12,138 nt of DNA, from NCBI GenBank assembly GCA_030611945.1, contig JAUWOV010000055.1:1-12138 (forward strand), given 5' to 3'. Under the pieces are notes generated by a model that was not told where the DNA came from, did not search any database, and saw only the letters and a program-made list of their open reading frames with translations. How positions within the stretch are numbered: position 1 is the first letter of the stretch; the number at the start of each line of letters is the position of its first letter. Shown here one piece after another: positions 6,266 through 12,138 of the stretch. This DNA comes from a bacterium. Lineage in GTDB: Bacteria; JAHJDO01. Made by a program: the position numbers and the translations under genes.

Positions 6266-7881
6266 ATATCACTTAGTTCTATGTGTCTTTTCTGCCATTC
6301 TTTACCATTCTGTTCAGGATAATCTGTGCGATAGTGGACTCCTATGCTTTCTTTTCTGATAAGAGCTGCTTTCTGGACAAGTCCTGCTACAAGAAGCATA
6401 TTCTGAAATTCCCAATCCCTGATATCTGAAAATTCTTTCCCCATTACGTATGAAGACCAAAAATTAATTTCTTTCTGAGCTGCCAAAAGACTTCTCTCAT
6501 CTCTCTCAATACCAACATACCTTGTCATCAAGCTTTTCAAAGAAGCTTTAAGATCTCCTATGTCCAGTTTTCTTGCGCCGGCTGAGTCTAATACATTGCT
6601 TATATCCGAAGTTCTGTCAAATCGCTTTCCACAATCTATATCCTTACCTGCAGATTGCCCTGCTCTATAACCAAAAACAAGTCCTTCAAGGAGAGAATTG
6701 CTCGCCAGTCTGTTAGCGCCGTGAACCCCTGAAGAAGCTGTCTCTCCACATGCATATAGATTTTGAATATTAGTTTTCCCATTTTTATCTATTTTAATTC
6801 CTCCTATCATATAATGAGCAGTAGGCCGAACAGGTATAAAATCCTTCTTAATATCTATGCCAAAAGAAGAACAAACCTCCATTATGTTTGGGAAACGATT
6901 TTCTATTAACTTATAACTTAGGTGCGTAAGGTCTAAATAGACACGTGTATCAGCAGTTTCTCTCATCTCTTTCAGAATTGATCTTGACATCACGTCACGA
7001 GGAGCAAGCTCTCCATCCTTATGATATTCAAACATAAATCTCTCACCATGCTTGTTTCTCAAGACTCCGCCTTCCCCTCTAACTGCCTCAGAGATTAATG
7101 TGCGTGACAGGCCGGCTACGTATAAGGTGGTAGGATGAAACTGAACAAACTCCATATCTATAAGCTTAGCTCCCGCCCTATAGGCAAGCGCCATGCCGCA
7201 TCCTGTAGCAACAGTGGAGTTTGTTGTCTCCCGATAAACCTGTCCAATTCCGCCTGTAGCTAATATTACCTTACGCGCATAGACTATCTTCTTGGGCGAT
7301 TCGCGAATCGCCCCTACATTTCCATTTTTTATATTAACAACAGTGCCAAAACAAGCTCCATCTTTATGAAGTAAATCTATGACAAAAGCATACTCTAAAA
7401 TCTTAATATTAGCGCTCTGCCTGACTTTTGCTATTAGCGCTCTTTCTAATTCTGCACCCGTAGCATCGCCTTTTGCATGAATCACTCTTCGTATGCTATG
7501 GCCTGCTTCTTGAGTAAAAGAGAGACGGGCTCCCTGCTTGTCAAATTCTGTTCCCCATTGGATCAATTCCTTGATACGAACAGGTCCTTCTTCTACTACT
7601 ATCCTGACTGTCTTCTCGTTGCATAACCCGCACCCAACTCTTAATGTATCCTCTATATGCTTTTCAGATGAATCGTTCTCTGATAACGCTACAGCTATTC
7701 CGCCCTGGGCTTTTTGAGTGTTGTTTTCGCTGAGTTTATCCTTTGTTATTATAGTCACCTTTCCATATTTTGCCGCCTGAATAGCAGCAGAGAGCCCAGC
7801 TACACCACTTCCAATAATTAAAATATCAGTTTTGACAGATGGCAGGTCTTTTGAATTAAAAGATGTGAGGAATTTATTCAT
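6262..7881 (-). CDS. nadB: L-aspartate oxidase NadB
   Basis: FAD enzyme that oxidises L-aspartate to iminoaspartate, the first step of de novo NAD synthesis through quinolinate and nicotinate mononucleotide. Visible are the FAD motif IIGSGVAG (22-29), NTQKAQGGIA, the HAKGDATG block, QFHPTTL, SEAVRGEGGVLRN, LAPRDVMSR, RPTAHYMIGGI and the FAD-binding ASSGVHGANRLASNSLLEG. The product is about 539 residues, normal for the family. I chose ATG 7881 because the protein then begins MNKFLTSFNS shortly before the FAD motif. ATG 7890 and TTG 7917 are alternatives, but both overlap the promoter boxes described for this gene. The stop overlaps the pduX start (ATGA). Its product leads to nicotinate mononucleotide, the co-substrate of CobT at the operon end. 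Residues 189-196 (VGAIRESP) come from an in-frame palindromic repeat. Confidence 0.95.
   Translation of the reverse strand: MNKFLTSFNSKDLPSVKTDILIIGSGVAGLSAAIQAAKYGKVTIITKDKLSENNTQKAQGGIAVALSENDSSEKHIEDTLRVGCGLCNEKTVRIVVEEGPVRIKELIQWGTEFDKQGARLSFTQEAGHSIRRVIHAKGDATGAELERALIAKVRQSANIKILEYAFVIDLLHKDGACFGTVVNIKNGNVGAIRESPKKIVYARKVILATGGIGQVYRETTNSTVATGCGMALAYRAGAKLIDMEFVQFHPTTLYVAGLSRTLISEAVRGEGGVLRNKHGERFMFEYHKDGELAPRDVMSRSILKEMRETADTRVYLDLTHLSYKLIENRFPNIMEVCSSFGIDIKKDFIPVRPTAHYMIGGIKIDKNGKTNIQNLYACGETASSGVHGANRLASNSLLEGLVFGYRAGQSAGKDIDCGKRFDRTSDISNVLDSAGARKLDIGDLKASLKSLMTRYVGIERDERSLLAAQKEINFWSSYVMGKEFSDIRDWEFQNMLLVAGLVQKAALIRKESIGVHYRTDYPEQNGKEWQKRHIELSDI
7294..7317. repeat. Short perfect palindrome inserted in frame in nadB
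   Basis: Bases 7294-7313 form a perfect palindrome with arms GGGCGATTCG and CGAATCGCCC, followed by CTAC. The 24 bases encode exactly eight codons, VGAIRESP, residues 189-196 of NadB. They fall in a variable stretch just before the conserved YARKVILATGG strand, where extra residues could be tolerated. The base composition is unlike the surrounding gene. I recall similar GTAGGGGCGATTCG palindromes as dispersed repeats in other bacterial genomes, but could not check this. Confidence 0.65.
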
Positions 7882-7888
7882 AAGCCGC

Positions 7889-7917
7889 ATTCTACATCGC
7901 TTATAAAACAGTGTCAA
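7889..7917 (-). promoter_or_regulatory. Sigma70-like promoter of the nadB-cob operon
   Basis: On the minus strand a perfect TTGACA (-35, 7917-7912) is followed after 17 bases by TAGAAT (-10, 7894-7889). A start of transcription about 7 bases downstream falls at or next to the ATG at 7881, so the nadB mRNA could be leaderless or nearly so. The -35 box lies in the tail of the DUF2779-like remnant. No cobalamin riboswitch box was seen between this promoter and nadB. Confidence 0.5.
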
Positions 7918-7993
7918 ACAGGAAGATACTTCGAATTAAGAGCTTTGAACACTGAAGCCCTGCAAGGTATTTTGATTTTGTTAAAAGTGCCAT
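7901..7993 (-). pseudogene. 5' remnant of a DUF2779-like gene, copy 1
   Basis: ATG at 7993 follows an AGGA-type ribosome binding site and encodes MALLTKSKYLAGLQCSKLL, then an unrelated tail ending at a stop (30 residues in all). The first part matches from memory the N terminus of DUF2779 proteins, which have a PD-(D/E)XK nuclease-like domain and typically begin with LTKSKYLxGLQCPK. Only the first 19 codons are shared with copy 2, and both copies are cut at the same codon. The rest of the gene is absent. It could instead be a small leader peptide. It follows the MazF-like toxin gene and overlaps the nadB promoter. Confidence 0.45.
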
Positions 7994-8017
7994 GCTGTTG
8001 TCCTAATTGTAGTGTAT
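7938..8017. repeat. 80-bp direct repeat, copy 1 (left flank of the toxin-antitoxin pair)
   Basis: Matches 9186-9265 in the same orientation with four mismatches in 80 bases. It covers about 25 bases of leader plus the first 19 codons of the DUF2779-like remnant. Both mismatches in the coding part are in third codon positions and silent (GCA/GCG and ACA/ACC). The repeat unit spacing is 1248 bases, enclosing both toxin-antitoxin genes. Confidence 0.9.
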
Positions 8018-8055
8018 ATTTACGCACGAATCTTGGTGGTAAAGCATATAATATT

Positions 8056-8511
8056 TTAGTTATTTATTTCAGTTCTATCAATCGCTTTCTTGGTAAATGG
8101 TTTTATCATGGGACTGCTATCTATTGCACTAATTATAATATTTATTAGGTCGGAAGGAATACGCTTTACTATTAAATCATAAGTATCTTCTTTTATTTTT
8201 TTCTTTAAGAAATTTCTATGGATATGCTGCGCCGAATTGCAGTCTATAATACTTTCGCATTTAAGAAATGATAAATCAGAGGGTTTTAGATTGACTGTAG
8301 ATTTAAGACAAGCAGGATTACTTTTTGTATAGTAACCACAAATTTTATCCACTTTTGATGTAATTAAACAGATAATTAAATATGCACTATTTACCGTAGG
8401 AATAACAACATAATAATGTGCGGGAGCTTCCTTTTGATGGCGAATATCTTTGAAATGACAAACAGAAAATCCTTCTAACGCATCGATACACAAAGAGATA
8501 GGTAATTTCAC
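8056..8511 (-). CDS. MazF/PemK-like toxin paired with a Panacea antitoxin
   Basis: A 151-residue protein I assign to the MazF/PemK-type SH3-barrel fold. The evidence is the order of short blocks: HYYVVIP (32-38) for the first core strand, LIICLITSK in the middle, and VNLKPSDLSFLKCESIIDCNSAQHI, which matches the family pattern of a Leu-Ser-rich loop followed by a SxxDC-x-Q strand. MazF-family toxins are RNases that block translation. It begins with GTG five bases after the stop of the Panacea gene, with no convincing ribosome binding site, so translation is probably coupled. Antitoxin first and toxin second is the common order. The gene is AT-rich. If it is not MazF-like, it is still probably the partner effector of the Panacea protein. 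Confidence 0.6.
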   Translation of the reverse strand: MKLPISLCIDALEGFSVCHFKDIRHQKEAPAHYYVVIPTVNSAYLIICLITSKVDKICGYYTKSNPACLKSTVNLKPSDLSFLKCESIIDCNSAQHIHRNFLKKKIKEDTYDLIVKRIPSDLINIIISAIDSSPMIKPFTKKAIDRTEINN

Positions 8512-8516
8512 AGGAA

Positions 8517-9089
8517 TTAATAGTTACCACAAAATATGTCTTTAGCTTCTTCTATATCACTTTCTTTAAAAGAAAAATACTTGTCGTTATGAATAACTGA
8601 AATCAAATCACCTGTTTGTATTTTTTCTCTTCTTATTTCATTGTTTTTAAACATTTCTTCATATTGAGCCCATTCCGGGTAAGCATGAGAATAATTTCGA
8701 ATGTCCCATGTACTCATGCTTCCAAATTTTGATATTACAAAATTCAAAGCCTCAATATCTGTTTTTGAAAGGTAGTTATATGAATAAAGTTTTTTTAAAT
8801 TATTTTTTTTAAATCTATTTTCACTAATTTTATAAATTAATTTCGAAGCAAATTTACGTTCACTTTTAGACATGGTAAAATCATTAAATTCTAGAACATC
8901 TTTTACATTAGAACCAACTGGACCATGATCCATAGCCCAGTATTCATCATTTGTTATAGTTCTCCCATATTTGATCACATGATATTTATCCGCAAAGTAT
9001 ATTAATTTAACAAGTTTTAACTTGTCGGTAGGACCAATTTTAGATAACAAAAAGTATATAGACTCGCTTATTGTGCCAATTTCTATCAT
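8517..9089 (-). CDS. Panacea-domain (SocA/GepA-like, DUF4065) antitoxin
   Basis: A 190-residue protein with the Panacea-domain signature: LSKIGPTDKLKLVKLIYFADKY, then YGRTITNDEYWAMDHGPVGS (about residues 41-60), matching the family pattern KLLYFADxxxxxxxGxPIxxDxxxAxxxGPV. Panacea proteins neutralise many different toxin folds encoded next to them (PanAT systems); SocA of Caulobacter is a related adaptor. ATG is preceded by AGAGGA with about 7 bases of spacing, and a promoter lies just upstream. The toxin gene follows five bases after the stop. The gene is very AT-rich compared with the cobamide operon, which suggests transfer. Both genes sit between 80-bp direct repeats. Confidence 0.82.
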   Translation of the reverse strand: MIEIGTISESIYFLLSKIGPTDKLKLVKLIYFADKYHVIKYGRTITNDEYWAMDHGPVGSNVKDVLEFNDFTMSKSERKFASKLIYKISENRFKKNNLKKLYSYNYLSKTDIEALNFVISKFGSMSTWDIRNYSHAYPEWAQYEEMFKNNEIRREKIQTGDLISVIHNDKYFSFKESDIEEAKDIFCGNY

Positions 9090-9107
9090 ATGTTTTCCTC
9101 TAAGTGC

Positions 9108-9135
9108 ATTTTACCATAATTTATGGACTAATCAA
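9108..9135 (-). promoter_or_regulatory. Promoter of the Panacea toxin-antitoxin pair
   Basis: On the minus strand TTGATT (-35, 9135-9130) is followed after 16 bases by TAAAAT (-10, 9113-9108), preceded by an extended -10 TGG. The predicted start lies about 12 bases before the ATG at 9089, just leaving room for the AGAGGA ribosome binding site. The pair can thus be expressed on its own after insertion into a new place. Confidence 0.45.
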
Positions 9136-9181
9136 TAATATACTTTTTTGGGGGAAATCCAATAAAGACCTGACTCCTGTT

Positions 9182-9241
9182 TTACAAGAGCTTTGAACAC
9201 TGAAGCCCTGCAAGGTATTTTGATTTGGTTAAAAGCGCCAT
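9182..9241 (-). pseudogene. 5' remnant of a DUF2779-like gene, copy 2
   Basis: ATG at 9241 starts four bases after the Vsr stop codon and encodes the 19-residue peptide MALLTKSKYLAGLQCSKLL, followed directly by TAA. It is identical in protein to the first 19 residues of copy 1 and broken at the same codon. After the break comes unrelated AT-rich sequence containing GGAGTCAGGTC. Its position suggests that a DUF2779-like gene once followed vsr in a defence cluster and was lost apart from its beginning. Confidence 0.45.
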
Positions 9242-9265
9242 GCTGTTATCCTAATCGTAGTGTAT
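9186..9265. repeat. 80-bp direct repeat, copy 2 (right flank of the toxin-antitoxin pair)
   Basis: Same orientation as 7938-8017, with 76 of 80 bases identical. This copy overlaps the last codons and stop of vsr. It and copy 1 end at the same base on the remnant side (CTCTT on the minus strand) and diverge at once beyond it. Confidence 0.9.
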
Positions 9266-9665
9266 TTATTAAGTTATTAAGTGTTTTGTTTCTAACTTTT
9301 AGATTTCTCAACTCACATTGCCAAATTGTAATTACTTTCCAACCACGTTTTTCAAGTTCAGATATGTTTTTTTTATATCGTTTGATATTGCCGTCTATTT
9401 TTTTCGTCCAAAAAGTTTTTCTCGTTTCGGGAAGTTTACCTGCCGGACAATCGTGTCCATGCCAAAAACACCCATGAATAAAAATTAGCATTTTGTATTT
9501 TGGCAAAACAATATCTGGTTTACCGGGATATCGTTTGTCGTTTTTACGGAATCTGAAACCTTTTGAGAATAAATACTTTCTTACTATAATTTCGGGTTTT
9601 GTTTCTTTTCCTGAAATTTTAGACATTATTTGACTGCGCTTTTGTTTGGTATAGATATCAGACAT
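9246..9665 (-). CDS. vsr: Very short patch repair endonuclease Vsr
   Basis: Nicks DNA 5' of the T in T:G mismatches that arise when 5-methylcytosine deaminates, and usually accompanies a C5-cytosine methyltransferase. The 139-residue product has all key residues, with the E. coli numbering as I recall it: catalytic D51 in KPDIVLP, H64, H69 and H71 in HGCFWHGH, and zinc cysteines C66, C73 and C117 (WQCEL). The N terminus has the usual RSQIMSKISGKETKPE block. It lacks a C-terminal extension of about 17 residues found in the 156-residue E. coli protein. It begins five bases after the small ORF at 9671-9799, without a clear ribosome binding site, so it is probably coupled to upstream translation. 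Its partner methyltransferase at the right end is broken. Confidence 0.93.
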   Translation of the reverse strand: MSDIYTKQKRSQIMSKISGKETKPEIIVRKYLFSKGFRFRKNDKRYPGKPDIVLPKYKMLIFIHGCFWHGHDCPAGKLPETRKTFWTKKIDGNIKRYKKNISELEKRGWKVITIWQCELRNLKVRNKTLNNLINTLRLG

Positions 9666-9670
9666 ATGAA

Positions 9671-9799
9671 TTAATTAATTATAGATATACCAAGTCGAGC
9701 AATATAAGCTGATAATTTCTGTAATATATCAGCAAAAATACAGTCCTTTGCTTTGAAAAGTAATTTATATTTATCAGTATTTTTGAATTTATTATTCAT
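9671..9799 (-). CDS. Small hypothetical protein between the ATPase and vsr
   Basis: A 42-residue ORF (starts MNNKFKNTDK, ends LGISIIN). Its ATG lies one base after the ATPase stop codon and its stop lies five bases before the vsr ATG, so it fills the gap in the way coupled operon genes do. No ribosome binding site is visible, and the peptide matches no family that I know. It is basic near the N terminus, with an amphipathic-looking stretch ADILQKLSAYIARLG. It could be a real small gene, the remnant of a larger one, or chance in AT-rich DNA. Confidence 0.35.
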   Translation of the reverse strand: MNNKFKNTDKYKLLFKAKDCIFADILQKLSAYIARLGISIIN

Positions 9800-9800
9800 A

Positions 9801-11423
9801 TTAATTTGGCTCAGCATCATCAAGTCTACGAAAAAGATGGGAGAGCAGGCTGAGCGCATCAAGACAGTCTTTTGCAGTATATATTTCTGATTTTTTTAAA
9901 TCTTCATTTTCTTGATGCCCGATAGGGTTACGAAAAGCTGCTATCATAGCCTGTGCCAACAGATGATTTCCTCTTTCAATAGTATCTTTTGTTGGATTGG
10001 TTATTTTAGCGCCGGTAGTTGGGTTGCTATATGATTCATACCTCTTAGTTATAGATAGTATTCCATGTTCTTTACCAAAAGCCCAATTAATAACTTCATT
10101 ATCCTCACCAACTGTTTCTTTCGCGGTCTTATGTCTAAGTTTTGTAATATATCTTTTGGCTCCATTAAGAACTGCATCATAGTATTTTTCTTGCTCGTAG
10201 TATTCTAAGGTAAGCGCTTTCAATTCTGGTAGAAGATTCTTGTTATGGAATTCGGGGTATTTTTCACTTATTTCATCTATAACTTCTATTGCGGTCTCTG
10301 TATCCATGTCTGCTTCCGCAAAAGTTTCTACGGAGCTATCAAAATCTTCTTTCTCTTCCCCTGTTTTTATACTGTCTTCTTTTTCCTTTATTTTAGCATT
10401 AGATTTTATGGCTTTTACTTTTGCCTCTTTCCATTTTTTTCGCCAATCTTGTTCCATTTTCTTAATTGTATCTGCGAGCCATTTTTCGAATTCAGCGAGT
10501 TCTAGATTTCCCCAATTTAAGGTTTTTCTGTCCGTAGAGATGACGTCATCGGGAAGATCGTCAATAAAATCAACCTCAAGGTATCCTGTTAAGTATTCAT
10601 AGAAAAAGCTGGAACTATCAATGGGGAAAAGTTCGGGCAGATTTACAAGTTTTTTTCTTGATAGTAGTGCGACCCCTCTTAGTTTTTTTGTAATAGGTTT
10701 TTTTGTTGTAAAGATTCTACCTCTTATTTCTTGCGTATAAGGATATGTTCTATTCGGAAATCTCCAAAGAAATTGTATATCTAATTGCTGATAACGAGTC
10801 TCGTTTGTTATCTCTTCGTAATCACCATCATTGTATTTTGCAAAAACCTTGAAATTTGAATCAAAAATAAAATAATTGGCTATTTTATTTTTTAAACCTT
10901 GAAAATCAAAATTTGAATCACGCTTTATTTGATTAAGTTTTACTATTGTCCCATTTTCTTCTTTGGTATCTTCAGATTTATATTCAGGAAAATAATCTTT
11001 TGATTTTCTTATTTTTTTACGATCCATCTCAAAAACTGTTTTTCTTTTATTTTGAATAGTTATAATCTCAGCATAATCAGTAATGCCGAAAAATGACAAT
11101 TTACCAATTCCTTTTTTACCCATTACAGGTCTATTAAAAATGGGATCATGCGTTTCTTTTTCTTCTCTCCTTTTTCGACCCACGAGTAAATAGTTATCAT
11201 TAATTTGATTGTAGCTCATCCCATTCCCATTATCTTTAACCAATATTGTTTTGTTTTGAGAATCTGAATCACTAAATTCAATATGAATTTCCTTTGCTCC
11301 CGCATCATAACCATTTGCAATTAATTCAGAAATAATGGGGGGTAAGGTTGAATATAATTTTGCTCCTAAGTCATCAATGGTATTAGGGTCAAATTTCAGT
11401 TGTAATTTTTCTTCTTTATCCAT
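9801..11423 (-). CDS. GHKL (Hsp90/MORC-like) ATPase with C-terminal Ymh-type domain, restriction-modification associated
   Basis: A 540-residue protein. The N-terminal GHKL ATP-binding domain shows all three motifs: N box ISELIANGYDA with E33, N37 and D40; G1 DNGNGM (64-69); G2 GKKGIGKLS (102-110). A second domain runs to about residue 340, followed by a charged, probably coiled linker (about 335-400). The C terminus (about 445-540), with NPTKDTIERGNHLLAQAMIAAFRNPIGH and LSLLSHLFRRLDDA, resembles the Ymh domain (TIGR02391). GHKL ATPases of this kind occur beside C5-methyltransferases, Vsr-like nucleases and helicases in predicted restriction-modification systems, and are relatives of eukaryotic MORC. 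The ATG overlaps the methyltransferase stop by 8 bases, and vsr follows. It probably acts as an ATP-driven clamp on DNA in defence; the exact role is not known. Confidence 0.88.
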   Translation of the reverse strand: MDKEEKLQLKFDPNTIDDLGAKLYSTLPPIISELIANGYDAGAKEIHIEFSDSDSQNKTILVKDNGNGMSYNQINDNYLLVGRKRREEKETHDPIFNRPVMGKKGIGKLSFFGITDYAEIITIQNKRKTVFEMDRKKIRKSKDYFPEYKSEDTKEENGTIVKLNQIKRDSNFDFQGLKNKIANYFIFDSNFKVFAKYNDGDYEEITNETRYQQLDIQFLWRFPNRTYPYTQEIRGRIFTTKKPITKKLRGVALLSRKKLVNLPELFPIDSSSFFYEYLTGYLEVDFIDDLPDDVISTDRKTLNWGNLELAEFEKWLADTIKKMEQDWRKKWKEAKVKAIKSNAKIKEKEDSIKTGEEKEDFDSSVETFAEADMDTETAIEVIDEISEKYPEFHNKNLLPELKALTLEYYEQEKYYDAVLNGAKRYITKLRHKTAKETVGEDNEVINWAFGKEHGILSITKRYESYSNPTTGAKITNPTKDTIERGNHLLAQAMIAAFRNPIGHQENEDLKKSEIYTAKDCLDALSLLSHLFRRLDDAEPN

Positions 11424-11998
11424 GATTTTTTATTATAGTTTCCGCAATCTGCTTGGCATAGAGAGGTGGAACTGCATTTCCTATCATTCTTGCGATTGCA
11501 CCGATACTTTTTGTTTTAAAAACATAATCTTTCGGAAAGGTTTGTAGTGTAGCCCCTTCTCGCAAAGACAATGCCCTGTCTTCTTCCGGATGTCCGAAAC
11601 GTCCATTTGAAATACTATGAAATTTGGTAGTAATTGTAGGTGCTGGCTTTTCCCAAAACATTCTACCGTATGTATCCTGAAAAGAATTTTTATCTCTTTT
11701 CTTGTAAGTATCCAATTGCAGGTCAGTATTTGACCAATCTAATCTGTTTCCACCGTTCTTTTTAGTTTTTCTCATTCGTTCCAAATTTTTCTCACTTAAT
11801 CCGGACGCAGTATGCATAAACTCTGAATTATCTCTGTGTCCTGCTGGTATTTTCGGGAAACCGTTTTTTACACCGATAAAATCTTTGACTACTGGAAAAT
11901 TGTCCTTTTTCGGCTTGGGGAACATTCTTTTGTTAGCTACTCTTGTTGCTATTAAAGAAAATCTTTTTCTGTTTTGTGGAATGCCGTAATTATTTAGA
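11416..11998 (-). pseudogene. C5-cytosine DNA methyltransferase, N-terminal half lost at the terminal repeat
   Basis: The surviving part holds the C-terminal half of a 5-methylcytosine methyltransferase: motif VIII (YGIPQNRKR) at the very edge, a target-recognition region, a PTITTKFHS segment, motif IX (LREGATLQTFP) and motif X (IGNAVPP), ending at KNHG. Motif I (FxGxGG), motif IV with the catalytic PCQ and motif VI (ENV) are missing. The reading frame runs into the inverted repeat at 11999 immediately before GLNNYGIPQ. Beyond that it only crosses the antisense strand of the putative transposase leader, so no working enzyme can be made from this copy. The missing half may lie on the far side of the inserted element. 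The stop overlaps the ATPase start by 8 bases. Confidence 0.85.
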
Positions 11999-12050
11999 CC
12001 CAAAAACCTAGATAGAAGCCTAAAAAAAGGTAGAAAGAAGCAGGCTCTGC

Positions 12051-12059
12051 TGGTATAAT
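12051..12059 (+). promoter_or_regulatory. Extended -10 promoter of the outward gene (right copy)
   Basis: TGGTATAAT is a perfect -10 box with an extended TGn. The -35 region 17 bases upstream (TAGAAA) is poor, which an extended -10 can offset. The same promoter is on the minus strand at 88-80. The predicted transcript starts near 12066, just before the 15-bp dyad. Confidence 0.5.
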
Positions 12060-12074
12060 AGCAAAAACAGAGCA

Positions 12075-12089
12075 TCACCCAATGGGTGA
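12075..12089. repeat. 15-bp dyad in the leader of the terminal-repeat gene (right copy)
   Basis: TCACCCA-A-TGGGTGA lies between the -10 box and GGAG (12095-12098) of the outward gene. It is either an operator or a small leader hairpin. Confidence 0.6.
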
Positions 12090-12104
12090 AAAACGGAGAT
12101 AAAG

Positions 12105-12138
12105 ATGCTATTAACAAAAAAGATGTCACAAGTCAGAT
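12105..12138 (+). CDS. Start of an outward-facing gene, probable transposase (partial)
   Basis: ATG at 12105 with GGAG 6 bases upstream encodes MLLTKKMSQVR before the contig ends. It is identical to the gene start at the left end. The function is inferred only from its place in the repeated block. Confidence 0.4.
   Translation, partial: MLLTKKMSQVR

Larger units (their letters stand above)
11999..12138 (+). mobile_element. Right terminal copy of the 140-bp inverted repeat, probable insertion-sequence end
   Basis: Exact reverse complement of 1-140. Read left to right it starts CCCAAAAACCTAG at the broken methyltransferase gene, then carries promoter, dyad, ribosome binding site and the first codons of an outward gene. 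Because it starts exactly where methyltransferase homology stops, this edge is a real insertion boundary and not only an assembly effect. The far end of the element is outside the window. Confidence 0.72.

Noticed and set aside
7945-8148. Plus-strand ORFs beginning NTEALQGIL at this site and at 9193
   Set aside because: They are the opposite strand of the 80-bp direct repeats, whose minus strand has a ribosome binding site, an ATG and silent differences between copies.
7938-9265. The 80-bp repeats as integron attC sites
   Set aside because: No pair of RYYYAAC and GTTRRRY core sites in inverted arrangement was found, and no integrase is present.
11416-12129. A 237-residue methyltransferase starting at 12129
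   Set aside because: The first part, beyond 11998, is antisense to the leader and start of the outward gene in the inverted repeat and has no methyltransferase motifs. The extension is a chance open frame.
1-12138. Reading the perfect terminal inverted repeats as the ends of a linear phage or plasmid
   Set aside because: The interior carries chromosomal biosynthesis genes, no replication or packaging genes are seen, one repeat edge cuts through a methyltransferase gene, and 140 bases fits an assembly overlap.

Overview
The window looks like one metagenome-style contig from an AT-rich, uncultured and probably anaerobic bacterium. The lineage cannot be fixed from the sequence. GC-rich palindromic repeats sitting in frame inside coding genes, an oxygen-independent set of cobamide tail-assembly genes and a dense, overlapping operon style would fit a candidate-phylum bacterium, but that is inference. 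All confident genes lie on the minus strand, so the biological reading order is from right to left.

Left and centre (about 173-7881): a tightly packed operon in the order nadB (L-aspartate oxidase), pduX (L-threonine kinase), cobD (threonine-phosphate decarboxylase), cbiB (adenosylcobinamide-phosphate synthase), a zinc-type medium-chain dehydrogenase, a divergent TrpD-like phosphoribosyltransferase, and cobT. PduX, CobD and CbiB make and attach the aminopropanol linker of cobalamin. CobT activates the lower-ligand base using nicotinate mononucleotide, and NadB starts the de novo route to that nucleotide. The dehydrogenase and TrpD-like enzyme between cbiB and cobT are unexplained members of this pathway. 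A good sigma70-type promoter lies at nadB. Three of the seven enzymes (CobT, CobD, NadB) each carry a palindromic repeat inserted in frame, like the Rickettsia palindromic elements.

Right (about 7900-12000): an accessory defence region, visibly more AT-rich. From right to left it holds a C5-cytosine methyltransferase missing its N-terminal half, a GHKL (Hsp90/MORC-like) ATPase with a C-terminal Ymh-type domain, a tiny ORF filling the gap, a Vsr mismatch endonuclease, and a Panacea-domain antitoxin with a MazF/PemK-like toxin. The toxin-antitoxin pair is bracketed by two 80-bp direct repeats. Each repeat encodes the first 19 codons of what looks like a DUF2779 protein, and both are cut at the same codon.

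Ends: bases 1-140 and 11999-12138 are perfect inverted copies of one another. They carry a promoter, a 15-bp dyad, a ribosome binding site and the first codons of a gene pointing outward. The likeliest reading is two inverted copies of one insertion sequence at which assembly stopped (140 equals k-1 for k=141). One copy has cut through the methyltransferase gene; the other sits 32 bases after cobT. There is no gene-free stretch longer than 300 bases. I saw no tRNA, rRNA, CRISPR array or cobalamin riboswitch.
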